A DNA stretch of 64,000 bases from Azonexus hydrophilus (GTDB lineage Bacteria; Pseudomonadota; Gammaproteobacteria; Burkholderiales; Rhodocyclaceae). A program made the position numbers and the translations under genes. Positions 28,727 to 37,318 of this stretch are shown piece by piece. Below the pieces are notes generated by a model. That model was not told the DNA's origin, did not search any database, and saw only the letters and a list, made by a program, of their open reading frames with translations. The DNA lies in contig NZ_CAJHOB010000004.1 of NCBI RefSeq assembly GCF_905120355.1, positions 62,001-126,000 on the forward strand, written 5' to 3'. Each line of letters opens with the position of its first letter. Position 1 is the stretch's first letter.

Positions 28727-29305
28727 TCATTCCATGAAAACCGGGTCCGAGAAGACCAGGGTGCCGTCCTTGCGCATCATCAGGTTGTCAGCCTTGATCA
28801 GGTCAGGCAGCGCCCCGTATTCCTCGGCAAACACTTCCAGTGCCTTGAGTGACTCATTGACCGTCTGGGTCCAGCCCATGGGCGTGGTGGTAAGGTGGTG
28901 CAGGGCGATGCGGCCCATGTCCTGGGCGAGATTGCGCCACATCATGCAGGCATCGAAATAGGCGGAGGAGATCTTGGTTGCAGCTTCGGCTGCTTCGCCG
29001 CCCCCATGGAGTGGATAGAGGCGTTCGACTTCGACCAGATAGTAGGGAAAACCGCGGCTGGAGCGGCCAAAGCTGCCATGATCGGCGAATACGATCGGAA
29101 AATGTCGGCCGGTTGGGCGATCTGGCGCCGTGTAATAGGCGTGATCGGTGGGGGAGGTGAGCACTTTGTAGACCCGCTCCTGGCCGTCGACAGAATCGGC
29201 CTCGATGACGATGGTGCTCTCACCACGGCCGATTTCCTTGCGGCCGGCAAGCAGGGGATGGTCAGGAATGGGATCGGGCAGCAGCGGCGGTGGAGTGTCA
29301 GCCAT
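28727..29305 (-). CDS. Small kinase-like protein of unknown function
   Basis: A 192-aa protein without a firm family assignment. It starts with a Pro-rich leader, then EIGRGESTIVIEA (Gly26-Gly28, a glycine-loop-like turn) and VYKVL with Lys47, as in the N-lobe of protein kinases. Near the C-terminus DLIKADNLMMRKDG (Asp168, Asn174) and VFSDP (Asp187) resemble a catalytic loop and a metal-binding DFG equivalent, without the usual HRD histidine. It is too short for a full kinase domain. I use ATG 29305, since the longer reading adds a low-quality leader. It lies between fabI and the phosphatase gene. Confidence 0.6.
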   Translation of the reverse strand: MADTPPPLLPDPIPDHPLLAGRKEIGRGESTIVIEADSVDGQERVYKVLTSPTDHAYYTAPDRPTGRHFPIVFADHGSFGRSSRGFPYYLVEVERLYPLHGGGEAAEAATKISSAYFDACMMWRNLAQDMGRIALHHLTTTPMGWTQTVNESLKALEVFAEEYGALPDLIKADNLMMRKDGTLVFSDPVFME

Positions 29306-29374
29306 GGCGTTGCCTTTCGCTGAGGTAATCAATGCGGCTGCCGGCAGGCGGCAGCCGTCGGGACGCGTCGACAA

Positions 29375-30163
29375 TCAGGCGACGATATGGGCGCCGGCGT
29401 CAACGTAGATGGTCTGGCCGGTCATGCCGGAAGAACCCGGGGAGCACAGGAAAGCCGTCAATGCGCCGACTTCTTCAATGGTGACAGTGCGGCCAAGCGG
29501 TGCTTTCTGGGCATCGGCTTCCAGGAGGTTGTTGAAATTGGCGATGCCGGAAGCAGCACGCGTCATGATCGGACCAGGCGAGACGGCAAAGACGCGGATG
29601 CCCTTGGGGCCAAGATCGTGCGCCATGTAGCGCACGGCGGATTCGAGCGCGGCCTTGATGATGCCCATGACGCCGTAGTTGCGCACCACGCGCTCGGCGC
29701 CGAGGTAGGACATAGTGATCAAGGCGCCACCGTTGGTCATCAGCGGTTCCAGAGCCTTCGCCATGCGCAGGAAGCTGTGGCAGGAAATGTTCATGGCCGA
29801 GTCGAAGCCTTGTTCGGTGGCGTCGATGACGCGGCCGTGCAGGTCGTCGGCGTTGCAGAAGGCCATCGAGTGAATGGCGAAATCGATCTGGCCGAAGGCC
29901 TTGCCGCATTCTGCGACGACGTTTTCCAGGCTGCCCGGTTCGGCGACGTCGAGTTTCAGGAACAGCTTGGCGCCAAGAGCGTCGGCAAGCGGTTGGGTGT
30001 AGCGGGCAGTTTTGTCATTCTGATAGGTGATGGCAACTTCGCCCCCCAGGGCGACGATGGCCTGCGCAACCGCATAGGCGATGGATTTGTCGTTGGCGAC
30101 ACCAATGATGAGACCTTTTTTACCGGCCAGCGGCAGAGCGGGGGATGAGGCTTGGCAAGTCAT
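29375..30163 (-). CDS. fabI: Enoyl-[acyl-carrier-protein] reductase (FabI type)
   Basis: A 262-aa short-chain dehydrogenase of the FabI group, which reduces trans-2-enoyl-ACP with NAD(P)H. The cofactor motif is the FabI-specific GLIIGVANDKSIAYAVA; the catalytic Tyr and Lys are in NYGVMGIIKAAL, six residues apart; SPGPIMTRAASGI follows. It diverges from housekeeping FabI at several conserved places (HSMAFCNADDLHGR rather than HSIAFAP), so it may be a paralogue serving this acyl-CoA/PHA gene cluster. AAGGAAAG precedes the ATG. Confidence 0.85.
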   Translation of the reverse strand: MTCQASSPALPLAGKKGLIIGVANDKSIAYAVAQAIVALGGEVAITYQNDKTARYTQPLADALGAKLFLKLDVAEPGSLENVVAECGKAFGQIDFAIHSMAFCNADDLHGRVIDATEQGFDSAMNISCHSFLRMAKALEPLMTNGGALITMSYLGAERVVRNYGVMGIIKAALESAVRYMAHDLGPKGIRVFAVSPGPIMTRAASGIANFNNLLEADAQKAPLGRTVTIEEVGALTAFLCSPGSSGMTGQTIYVDAGAHIVA

Positions 30164-30269
30164 GTTCTTTCCTTGTGTTTTTGAATGGCAAAGTATTTTT
30201 TGTTGCGTTGCGGCAAAGCGGAGATTAGCACACGCGTGTAAGGAAATTATTTCATTGCGATGTGTACGT

Positions 30270-30309
30270 AAAAGGGCGGCTGCAGTGGCACCAGGCCATG
30301 CAGCCGCCC
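30270..30309 (-). terminator. Rho-independent terminator of the stress-protein gene
   Basis: GGGCGGCTGCA and TGCAGCCGCCC (11-bp perfect stem, 14-base loop) followed on the minus strand by TTTT, 14 bases after the usp stop. It separates usp from fabI. Confidence 0.88.
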
Positions 30310-30322
30310 TGCGTCAGTGCGG

Positions 30323-30766
30323 TCAGCGGTAGACGAGAACCGGGATTTTTGAATGCGTGAGCACCTTGTTGGTTTCGCTGCCCAGCAACAGGCCGGTGAT
30401 GCCACGGCGACCGTGCGAGGCCATGAAGATCATGTCACAGCCCGCATCGGTGGCGGCATTGATGATGGCTTCGTAAGGCAGGTCACTGGTGGTGGAGCGT
30501 GTGTCGCAGGGGACGCCGGCTTCCTTGCACCAGGCGGCGACCTTGCCCAGGACCTCGGCAGCTTGCTTCTCGGCCATTTCGGCGAAGGTGGCGGGTGTGG
30601 TGGAATCGATCAATGCGCCTTCGCCAAAATAGGCGATGCGATATTCCGGCTTGGCATAAAAGGCGGTGATGCGGGCGCCGGTTTCTTGGGCGTAATCCAC
30701 GGCGCGCTTGGCAGTGGCGCTGGACAGCTCGGAACCATCGGTGGGAACGAGAATGTGCTTGAACAT
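30323..30766 (-). CDS. Universal stress protein (UspA family)
   Basis: A 147-aa single-domain Usp. The N-terminus MFKHILVPTDGSELS and the ATP-binding-type C-terminal motif GRRGITGLLLGSETNKVL (G2xG9GS/T) with IPVLVYR are clear, so it probably binds ATP. GAGGAG lies before the ATG at 30766. Such proteins next to PHA and acetate genes are common in facultative anaerobes, where they are induced by redox and energy stress. Confidence 0.9.
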   Translation of the reverse strand: MFKHILVPTDGSELSSATAKRAVDYAQETGARITAFYAKPEYRIAYFGEGALIDSTTPATFAEMAEKQAAEVLGKVAAWCKEAGVPCDTRSTTSDLPYEAIINAATDAGCDMIFMASHGRRGITGLLLGSETNKVLTHSKIPVLVYR

Positions 30767-30992
30767 GTAGAAACTCCTCAAATGGCTTGCCGGCGCTCTT
30801 TTGTGCCGGGCCAGGGGATGCTACGCCAAGTCGGGGGGAAAGCAAAATTGCGCGGCCGGAAGGTGATGTGCATGACCTGAGATGTCGTCGCAATGGCGTA
30901 TTGCTGTCGTTATTCCGTACTCATCCGCTGGATGTGTGCGGGGCGTCTCGGTAGCCACCGGGGGCAGGATGCTGGCATGCGTTTGATCTAAT

Positions 30993-31023
30993 TTGTCACG
31001 GGGCGTGTGCGAGACGGTAAAAT
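30993..31023 (+). promoter_or_regulatory. Possible promoter of the PHA synthase gene
   Basis: TTGTCA at 30993-30998 and TAAAAT at 31018-31023 stand 19 bp apart, slightly long for sigma-70. I see nothing else in the 300-base stretch 30767-31066 between the divergent usp and phaC genes. Confidence 0.35.
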
Positions 31024-31066
31024 CTCGAGTTGAAAGTGAAAATGGTTCACTTAACAGGAGATGACC

Positions 31067-32815
31067 ATGCCGCAAAGCCCCGTTGCCGATCGTGGTGCCC
31101 TTGATTTGCACACCTTGAGTCCCGTCGAAAGTGCCTTGCGTGCGATGAGCAATGCGCTTGACCCTTTTGGTGTCGTGTCGTCAGCCATGCGCGCCCAGCT
31201 GGCCTGGTGGATGCATCCGGTGGAGCTGTCGCGTGCCGTTCACGGTCTGAGCGGGGATTTGCTCGCCTTGCAGGCGCACGTTGCGCGGCGAGCGCTCGGC
31301 CTGCCGTCGACCGATGTGGTCACGCCGCATCCGGATGATGCGCGTTTCGCCGATCCGGCATGGACCGATTCTGCCACCTGGGACATCATCAAAGAGTGGT
31401 ATCTCGCTTTCACCCACCGCTTGCAGGACATGGCCTTCGAGACGCCGGGGTTGTCGGAGAAGGAGCAGCGCCGGGCTGCGTTCTGGTTGCGCAAATGGCT
31501 CAATGCGGTGGCGCCGACCAATTTCTTCTGGCTCAATCCCACGGCCATCGAGCGTGCGGTAACCAGCGGTGGCGAGAGCTTGCGCCAGGGTTGGGTGAAT
31601 TTTCAGCGTGATGCCAAGGCCAAGAATATTCAGATGGTGCCGCCGGACGCATTCACCGTCGGCAAGGATCTGGCGACGACGCCGGGCAAGGTGGTGTTCC
31701 GCAATCGCATGCTGGAGTTGATCCACTACACGCCGACGACGGAAAAAGTGCAGGCGATGCCGATCGTCATCATCACGCCGTGGATCAACAAGTTCTACAT
31801 CCTGGACTTGAATTCCCGTAAAAGTCTGGTCAAGTACCTGACCGATCAGGGGTTTTCTGTATTCATCACCAGCTGGAAGAACCCGGATGAAACGATGCAC
31901 GACATCCGCTTCGACGATTATCTGACCGAAGGTGTCAGTGAGGCGGTGCGGGTGGCGCGGGAGTTCTGTCAGGTGCCGCAAGTGCATCTGGTGGGGTATT
32001 GCATCGGCGGGACGCTGGTCAGTACGTATATGGCCTGGGCCAACAAGCGCTATGCCGAAAAAGACATGCCGGTGGCTGACTGGACGCTGTTTACCACCCT
32101 GGTCGATTTTTCCAATCCGGGTGACATCGATGTGTTCATCGATGAGGTCTGCATCGAAGCCCTGGAGAAGATGATGGCCGAGCAGGGCTATCTCGATGGT
32201 GCGCAGATGGCATCCTCCTTCCGTCTGCTGCGCTCGAACAGCCTGATCTGGCATTACTGGGTGCATAGCTATCTTCTCGGCGAACCGCTGCCACCCTTCG
32301 ATGTGCTGTTCTGGAACGTCGATTCGACGCGCATGCCGCAGGCCATGCACAGCTACTACCTGCGTGAGATGTATCTGCACAACAATCTGATCAAGCGCGA
32401 CCATCTGACGATTGCCGGCGAAAGCATCGACCTGGGCCGAATTACCCAACCGCTGTATGCGGTGACTGCGTTCGATGATCACATCGCGCCCTGGAAGCAG
32501 TGCTATCGCATCCGCAAATATGTCAACGTGAGCGCACCGGTGCGTTTCGTCTTGTCTACTTCCGGGCATATCCTGGGCATCGTCAATCCGCCGGTGAATC
32601 CACCCAAACGTGCCTATTGGGCGGGTGAGCCGGAGCATAACGAGCACTGGGAACGCTGGCAGGGGCGCACCGAGAAAACACCCGGGAGTTGGTGGGGAGA
32701 CTGGACGGCCTGGCTGCGCCAGCGTGCTGATGCCGTGGTGGATGCCTACCCGGTATCGAATCGTAAATTCCCAGCCTTGGCCGATGCACCGGGTACTTAC
32801 GTGCTGGAAAAATAA
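31067..32815 (+). CDS. phaC: Poly(3-hydroxyalkanoate) polymerase (PhaC class I)
   Basis: A 582-aa PHA synthase that polymerises (R)-3-hydroxyacyl-CoA into storage granules. The PhaC N-terminal domain is followed by the alpha/beta-hydrolase core: ITPWINKFYILDL, the lipase-like box GYCIGGTLVS with the nucleophilic Cys, the Asp of FDDHIAPW and the His of SGHILGIVNPP. Length fits class I. ATG 31067 has AGGAG six bases upstream; the ATG at 31061 is too close to it. phaA/phaB are not adjacent, so this may be one of several synthases. Confidence 0.92.
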   Translation: MPQSPVADRGALDLHTLSPVESALRAMSNALDPFGVVSSAMRAQLAWWMHPVELSRAVHGLSGDLLALQAHVARRALGLPSTDVVTPHPDDARFADPAWTDSATWDIIKEWYLAFTHRLQDMAFETPGLSEKEQRRAAFWLRKWLNAVAPTNFFWLNPTAIERAVTSGGESLRQGWVNFQRDAKAKNIQMVPPDAFTVGKDLATTPGKVVFRNRMLELIHYTPTTEKVQAMPIVIITPWINKFYILDLNSRKSLVKYLTDQGFSVFITSWKNPDETMHDIRFDDYLTEGVSEAVRVAREFCQVPQVHLVGYCIGGTLVSTYMAWANKRYAEKDMPVADWTLFTTLVDFSNPGDIDVFIDEVCIEALEKMMAEQGYLDGAQMASSFRLLRSNSLIWHYWVHSYLLGEPLPPFDVLFWNVDSTRMPQAMHSYYLREMYLHNNLIKRDHLTIAGESIDLGRITQPLYAVTAFDDHIAPWKQCYRIRKYVNVSAPVRFVLSTSGHILGIVNPPVNPPKRAYWAGEPEHNEHWERWQGRTEKTPGSWWGDWTAWLRQRADAVVDAYPVSNRKFPALADAPGTYVLEK

Positions 32816-32851
32816 GTCGCAGACCGTTGCGGCGGTAGCTGGAGGCGGGCT

Positions 32852-32865
32852 TTGATGCCTATCAA
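32852..32865 (+). promoter_or_regulatory. FNR/DNR-type box
   Basis: TTGATGCCTATCAA is a perfect match to the TTGAT-N4-ATCAA consensus of FNR, ANR and DNR regulators. It lies 64 bases before the hemerythrin start, suited to anaerobic or NO-linked activation of the following four-gene operon. Confidence 0.85.
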
Positions 32866-32928
32866 TGCCCGTCTTCGCTGCATCCCGGAGAATAACCGTA
32901 TACCAGTAATCATTCCGGGATGTACGTC

Positions 32929-33369
32929 ATGACTCTGCAGCAGTTCCTTCAGCAAGACCACCGCGCCTGCGACGATTTGTTTGCTGTTGCCGAGCAGGCC
33001 GCCAGTGGTGGCGATCTGGCCCTGGCAAAGGACGGTTTCGAGCGTTTTCGGCAGGCGGTGTTGCGTCATTTTGCTGCCGAGGAGGGAATGCTTTTCCCGG
33101 CATTTGAGGACGCTACCGGCATGCGCATGGGGCCGACCCAGGTGATGCGCATGGAACACGAACAGATGCGCGCCATGATGAATGCCGCTGCTGCGGCGCT
33201 TGCGGGGGGTGACCGCGAAGGTTTTCTCGGGCAGGTGGACAGTCTGCTAATTACCATGCAACAGCACAACATGAAGGAAGAAAACGTGCTTTATCCGATG
33301 TGCGACCAGCATTTGGCGGCTGCTCCTGCTTTGCTTGAGCGTCTGCAGGCTGCCTTGCGGGAGGGATGA
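32929..33369 (+). CDS. Hemerythrin-like domain protein
   Basis: A 146-aa four-helix HHE protein. Metal-binding positions are visible in QQDHRACDD, RHFAAEEGMLFPAFE, RMEHEQMRAMM and QQHNMKEENVLYPMCD, enough His/Glu/Asp ligands for a di-iron site. Such proteins bind O2 or NO and often belong to nitrosative-stress regulons. ATG 32929 is preferred over 32920 for leader spacing. A perfect FNR/DNR box lies upstream, and the stop overlaps the DUF2249 gene. Confidence 0.88.
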   Translation: MTLQQFLQQDHRACDDLFAVAEQAASGGDLALAKDGFERFRQAVLRHFAAEEGMLFPAFEDATGMRMGPTQVMRMEHEQMRAMMNAAAAALAGGDREGFLGQVDSLLITMQQHNMKEENVLYPMCDQHLAAAPALLERLQAALREG

Positions 33370-33593
33370 TGGATTTTCCTGCCGAACGTACCGTTGACGC
33401 GCGTTTCATGGAACCACCCCAACCTTTTGTGGCCACCATGGAAATGCTGGATACCTTGCAACCGGGCGAGGAAATGCTGCTGCTGCTTTTTCGCGAACCG
33501 CATCCGCTGTACCGTGTGTTGCAGAAGAATGGACACAACTGGGTGAGTGAGTTGCGCGCGGATGGCACATTTGCCATTCGTATCACCTGCTGA
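33369..33593 (+). CDS. DUF2249 domain protein
   Basis: A 74-aa single-domain protein of the DUF2249 (TusA/SirA-like) group. Signatures are TVDARFMEPPQPF, LDTLQPGEEMLLL and REPHPLYRVLQ, ending in ELRADGTFAIRIT. DUF2249 proteins are recurrent partners of hemerythrins and denitrification/NO-response genes; the exact activity is unknown. GGGAGGG lies before the tandem ATGATG start, which overlaps the hemerythrin stop. Confidence 0.85.
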   Translation: MDFPAERTVDARFMEPPQPFVATMEMLDTLQPGEEMLLLLFREPHPLYRVLQKNGHNWVSELRADGTFAIRITC

Positions 33594-33610
33594 TCGCGTG
33601 CCGCACTTAG

Positions 33611-34909
33611 ATGCAGGCCTTACTCGCCTTTGAGCAAGGGCCGCCGGTGGCGGTACCGGCGCGTTTCTTCCTGACGGCGCCGTTGTATTTGGTGCTGGCA
33701 GGGGTCTTGCTCGCGTTTGAAGGGCAGGCTGTATTTGCTTCGCGCTGGACGCCGGCGGCGCTGGCGTTGACCCACCTGCTGACGCTGGGGTTCATGCTGC
33801 AGATTATGCTCGGTGCCCTGATCCAGATCCTGCCCGTGGTGGCGGGGGCCCATCTGCCACAGCCTCGTCTGCTGGCAGCAGTGGTGCACCCCGCGCTCAA
33901 TCTTGGCGTCCTCTCTCTGGCGCTTGGTTTCCTGCAGGGGGCCAGTACATGGATGTATGCTGCGGCTGTATTTCTGGTCATTGCCTTGGGGGTTTTTATT
34001 GCGGCAAGCGGCTGGGCGCTGTGGCGGGTACCTTCAACGAGTCCAAGTATTCGCGGCCTGAAAATTGCATTGCTGGCGCTGCTGATCACCGTGGTCAGCG
34101 GTGTGTATATGCTGCTTGCCCTGGCCGGGGGGTGGCCGCTTGTTCTGGATCGGGTGGCCAATCTGCACGCGGGTTGGGGTTTGGGGGGCTGGACGGCGAT
34201 TTTGCTGGCAGCCGTGGCTTATGTGGTGGTGCCCATGTTCCAGCTGACGCCTGGTTATCCGGCACGCCTCGCCTGGTGGTTCCCGCGGCTGGTTTTCCTG
34301 GCGTTGCTGCTGTGGAGTGTGGGTGCTCTGGTGGGGGTTGAGTGGCTGGTTACCGTTGCCCGTGTCCTGTTGGTGTTGACTACGGGGGGCTTCGTCATTG
34401 CCACCCTGTTGCTGCAGAAGAAACGCCGCCGGGCGAGAGTGGATGTGACATTTCGCTACTGGCAGTTTGCACTGTACGCAGTACTGGCGGCGCTGACCAT
34501 GGCGCTTGCTGAAGGCGTATGGCCAGCGCTGGGTGAGTTCAAGGCGTGGCCGCTATTGCTGGGTTTGCTCGTTGTGCTGGGGGGGGATGTCGCTTTTATT
34601 ACGGGCATGCTGTACAAAATCGTGCCTTTCCTGCTCTGGTTTGACTTGCAGAATCGTTCTGCGATCGGCCAGCCGCCTCCGGCCATGAATCGTTTGCTGG
34701 CTGAGGTGGAAGCTGAATATCAGCTCTACCTGTTTTACCTTGCCGGGGGGGGCTTGCTGGCGGCCTGGATCTGGCCTGCCGCGATGGTCATACCTGCCGG
34801 AGTGCTGATCGTGCTGACCGGGGCCGGTTTGTTTCTCAATCTGGTGCGCGCATGTTGGCGTTATCGGGGTTTTCGCCTGCAGGCTGTCGTGAATGGGGAA
34901 AGAGCATGA
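33611..34909 (+). CDS. Polytopic membrane protein, NnrS/haem-copper oxidase subunit I-like
   Basis: A 432-aa protein with about twelve membrane helices. Conserved His in ALTHLLTLGFMLQIMLG and in NLHAGWGLGGW resemble the haem-ligand region of NnrS and cytochrome oxidase subunit I-like proteins. I cannot decide between these families. Its place, 17 bases after the DUF2249 gene and four bases overlapping the SirB2 gene, argues for a role in NO or low-oxygen physiology. No strong Shine-Dalgarno precedes its ATG, so translation may be coupled. Confidence 0.65.
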   Translation: MQALLAFEQGPPVAVPARFFLTAPLYLVLAGVLLAFEGQAVFASRWTPAALALTHLLTLGFMLQIMLGALIQILPVVAGAHLPQPRLLAAVVHPALNLGVLSLALGFLQGASTWMYAAAVFLVIALGVFIAASGWALWRVPSTSPSIRGLKIALLALLITVVSGVYMLLALAGGWPLVLDRVANLHAGWGLGGWTAILLAAVAYVVVPMFQLTPGYPARLAWWFPRLVFLALLLWSVGALVGVEWLVTVARVLLVLTTGGFVIATLLLQKKRRRARVDVTFRYWQFALYAVLAALTMALAEGVWPALGEFKAWPLLLGLLVVLGGDVAFITGMLYKIVPFLLWFDLQNRSAIGQPPPAMNRLLAEVEAEYQLYLFYLAGGGLLAAWIWPAAMVIPAGVLIVLTGAGLFLNLVRACWRYRGFRLQAVVNGERA

Positions 34910-35289
34910 GTTACGTTGCGCTGAAGCACCTGCATGTCACCTGTGTCGTGCTCTCGGGACTGGGGTTCGCGGTGCGCTTTTTCTGGGTGCTGACGGAGTC
35001 GCGTCTGGCGCGTGTCCGTATGACCCGTATTTTGCCGCATGTGATCGATACAGCCTTGCTCTGTAGCGCACTCGCCATGGTCTGGTTGAGTGGTCAATAT
35101 CCGTTTGTGCACGCCTGGCTGACCGCCAAGGTACTGGCGCTGCTGGTTTACATTGGATTGGGGGCTATGGCTTTGAAAGCGGGGCGGACGTCAGTGTCGC
35201 GCCTCAAATTCGGCCTGCTTGCCGCTCTGGCTTTCGCCTACATTGTAGGCGTGGCCTTGAGCCGGCAAGCGAGCCTGGGACTGTTCTAA
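34906..35289 (+). CDS. SirB2 family membrane protein
   Basis: A 127-aa protein with four predicted membrane helices and the SirB2 hallmarks YVALKHLHVTCVVLSGLGF, RILPHVIDTALLCSA and the C-terminal FAYIVGVALSRQ. The family name comes from a Salmonella invasion-gene locus, but its molecular function is unknown. It closes the hemerythrin operon and overlaps the preceding gene by ATGA. Confidence 0.85.
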   Translation: MSYVALKHLHVTCVVLSGLGFAVRFFWVLTESRLARVRMTRILPHVIDTALLCSALAMVWLSGQYPFVHAWLTAKVLALLVYIGLGAMALKAGRTSVSRLKFGLLAALAFAYIVGVALSRQASLGLF

Positions 35290-35295
35290 CAGCCC

Positions 35296-36639
35296 TTAGA
35301 TGACGCCTTGCGCGAGCATGGCGTCGGCTACTTTGACGAAACCTGCGATATTGGCTCCGTCGACGTAGCTGACCTTGCCGTCAGCATGGGTGCCGTGGCG
35401 TACACATGCTTCGTGGATACTGCACATGATCTTGTGCAGACGGTCATCCACCTCTTCCTGGGTCCACGACAGCCGCATGGCGTTCTGGCTCATTTCCAGA
35501 CCGGAAGTAGCCACGCCGCCGGCATTGCTGGCTTTGCCCGGGGCGTAGAGTACGCCTTGCTGTTCGAAGAATTTGGCAGCTTCGGCTGTCGAAGGCATGT
35601 TGGCGCCTTCGGCAACGCAGATGACAGCATTCTTGACCAGGGTCTTGGCGTCTTCCAGGTTCAGCTCGTTCTGCGTGGCGCAGGGCAGGGCAATGTCTAC
35701 CGGCACGTGCCATGGGGTGGCACCGGCGATGAATTGTGCGCCGACGCGGCTGGCGTAATCGCTGACGCGGCCGTATTTCTCGTTCTTGATTTCCATCAGG
35801 ATGGCGAGTTTTTCCGGCGTAAAACCGGCATCATCGACGATGCAACCGGACGAATCCGACACCGTGACGACCTTGGCGCCCAGGGACATGGCTTTTTCTA
35901 CCGCGTACTGGGCGACATTGCCGGCACCGGAGACGCTGACGCGCATGCCGTCAAAGCTCTTGTTCTTGAGCTTGAGCATTTCCTGCGCAAAATAGACGGT
36001 GCCATAGCCGGTGGCTTCCGGACGGATGAGCGAGCCGCCGAAGCTGATGCCCTTGCCGGTAAATACGCAGTCGGAGCGGTTGGACAGCTTCTTCATCATG
36101 CCGGCCATGAACCCGACCTCACGTCCGCCGACGCCGATGTCGCCTGCCGGTACGTCAGTATCACTGCCGATATGGCGGAATAGCTCGCTGACGAATGCCT
36201 GGCAGAAACGCATGACCTCGCCGGGGCTGCGACCCTTCGGATCGAAATCCGACCCGCCCTTGCCGCCGCCCATGGGCAACGTGGTCAGCGCGTTCTTGAA
36301 GGTCTGCTCGAAAGCAAGGAATTTGAGGATGGAGAGATTGACCGAAGGATGGAAGCGGATCCCGCCCTTGTAGGGGCCGATGGCAGAGGAGTGCTGGATA
36401 CGGTAGCCACGATTGACCTGGACTTGCCCGCGATCGTCGAGCCAGGAAACCCGGAACATGATGACGCGCTCCGGTTCGACCAGGCGGTCGAGCAGAGCGT
36501 GATCGGTGTAGCGCGGGTTCTTCTCAAGGAACGGCCAGAGGCTTTCAATCACCTCGGTGACGGCCTGCTCGAACTCGGGTTGTCCTCGGTTTCGTGTGCT
36601 AACTTGGTTGAGAAAATCTTGTAATGAGGTATAGCGCAC
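35296..36639 (-). CDS. gdhA: NADP-specific glutamate dehydrogenase
   Basis: A 447-aa hexameric-type glutamate dehydrogenase (2-oxoglutarate + NH4+ + NADPH to glutamate). Substrate-site residues lie in GPYKGGIRFHPSV and the catalytic Lys in PMGGGKGGSDFDPKG; the nucleotide fold starts at VSVSGAGNVAQYA. Length and motifs match the NADP-dependent biosynthetic form. The start is GTG at 36639 with GGGAGA upstream. Convergent with the SirB2 gene with only six bases between stops. Confidence 0.94.
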   Translation of the reverse strand: MRYTSLQDFLNQVSTRNRGQPEFEQAVTEVIESLWPFLEKNPRYTDHALLDRLVEPERVIMFRVSWLDDRGQVQVNRGYRIQHSSAIGPYKGGIRFHPSVNLSILKFLAFEQTFKNALTTLPMGGGKGGSDFDPKGRSPGEVMRFCQAFVSELFRHIGSDTDVPAGDIGVGGREVGFMAGMMKKLSNRSDCVFTGKGISFGGSLIRPEATGYGTVYFAQEMLKLKNKSFDGMRVSVSGAGNVAQYAVEKAMSLGAKVVTVSDSSGCIVDDAGFTPEKLAILMEIKNEKYGRVSDYASRVGAQFIAGATPWHVPVDIALPCATQNELNLEDAKTLVKNAVICVAEGANMPSTAEAAKFFEQQGVLYAPGKASNAGGVATSGLEMSQNAMRLSWTQEEVDDRLHKIMCSIHEACVRHGTHADGKVSYVDGANIAGFVKVADAMLAQGVI

Positions 36640-36664
36640 GATAGGTTTCTCCCGAGGAAAAATG

Positions 36665-37063
36665 TCAGCGCTGCGGTGGCAGCACCGACGGACTGGTCGT
36701 GGGGTGGACGACCTCCACGACGACTAAACGGCGGCTTGCGCCACCAGGAAATTCCCAGTCGATTTCGTCGCCGACGGCAAGACCGATCAGCGCAGCACCG
36801 ACTGGGGCAAACACCGACACCTTGCCCTGTGCAGGATTGGCGTCGGATGGATACACGATTTCAACTTCGCGACGATTGCCTGTGCCCTTCTCTGCATACG
36901 CCACGCGCGAGCCCATGCTGACCACGTTGGCCGGCACGGCATCATCGGCCACGATGCTGGCGCGCTCGAGTTCGCTCGCCAGATCTTCTGGTGGGCGCAG
37001 GTGCATCAGACAGAGATAGTCTGTCTTGCCGATGGTGAGGGAGTTGTTGGTTGGATTGTTCAC
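36665..37063 (-). CDS. rnk: Nucleoside diphosphate kinase regulator (Rnk/GreA C-terminal family)
   Basis: A 132-aa protein with a short helical N-terminus and a GreA/GreB-type C-terminal domain (VVSMGSRVAYAE, EVEIVYPSDANPAQGKVSVFAPVGAAL region, VGDEIDWEFPGG). This is the layout of Rnk, which lacks the coiled-coil finger of Gre factors and binds RNA polymerase. The start is GTG at 37063 with no clear Shine-Dalgarno, and a good promoter lies upstream. Confidence 0.85.
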   Translation of the reverse strand: MNNPTNNSLTIGKTDYLCLMHLRPPEDLASELERASIVADDAVPANVVSMGSRVAYAEKGTGNRREVEIVYPSDANPAQGKVSVFAPVGAALIGLAVGDEIDWEFPGGASRRLVVVEVVHPTTSPSVLPPQR

Positions 37064-37123
37064 AGAGCAGTTACGTAGCGGTGGAAAGGATCTGGTGTCC
37101 TTCGAAAATTGTCAAACCCGCCT

Positions 37124-37151
37124 ATTCTACAGCGAGATACTTTTCCGTCAA
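37124..37151 (-). promoter_or_regulatory. Sigma-70 promoter of rnk
   Basis: On the minus strand TTGACG (37151-37146) and TAGAAT (37129-37124) are 16 bp apart; predicted start near 37117, about 54 bases before the GTG. The rest of 37152-37318 shows no gene. Confidence 0.65.
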
Positions 37152-37318
37152 GAAAATCCCCGGAAAATCTGGCTGGCGGCCCTATTCCTGTTGATCTTGG
37201 CTGGCTCGGCCTGTGCTGTGTGTTGAACTGGGGCGCAGGCGGGGGGCATGCCGCAAGGCAGCTCTTGCGCGTGCCGAATGGCTGAAGCTGTTGCCCGGAA
37301 GCGCCAGGGTTGCAGTAC

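Noticed and set aside
31181-32647. 488-codon frame antisense to phaC
   Set aside because: phaC has all catalytic motifs on the other strand; this frame is His/Arg-rich shadow.
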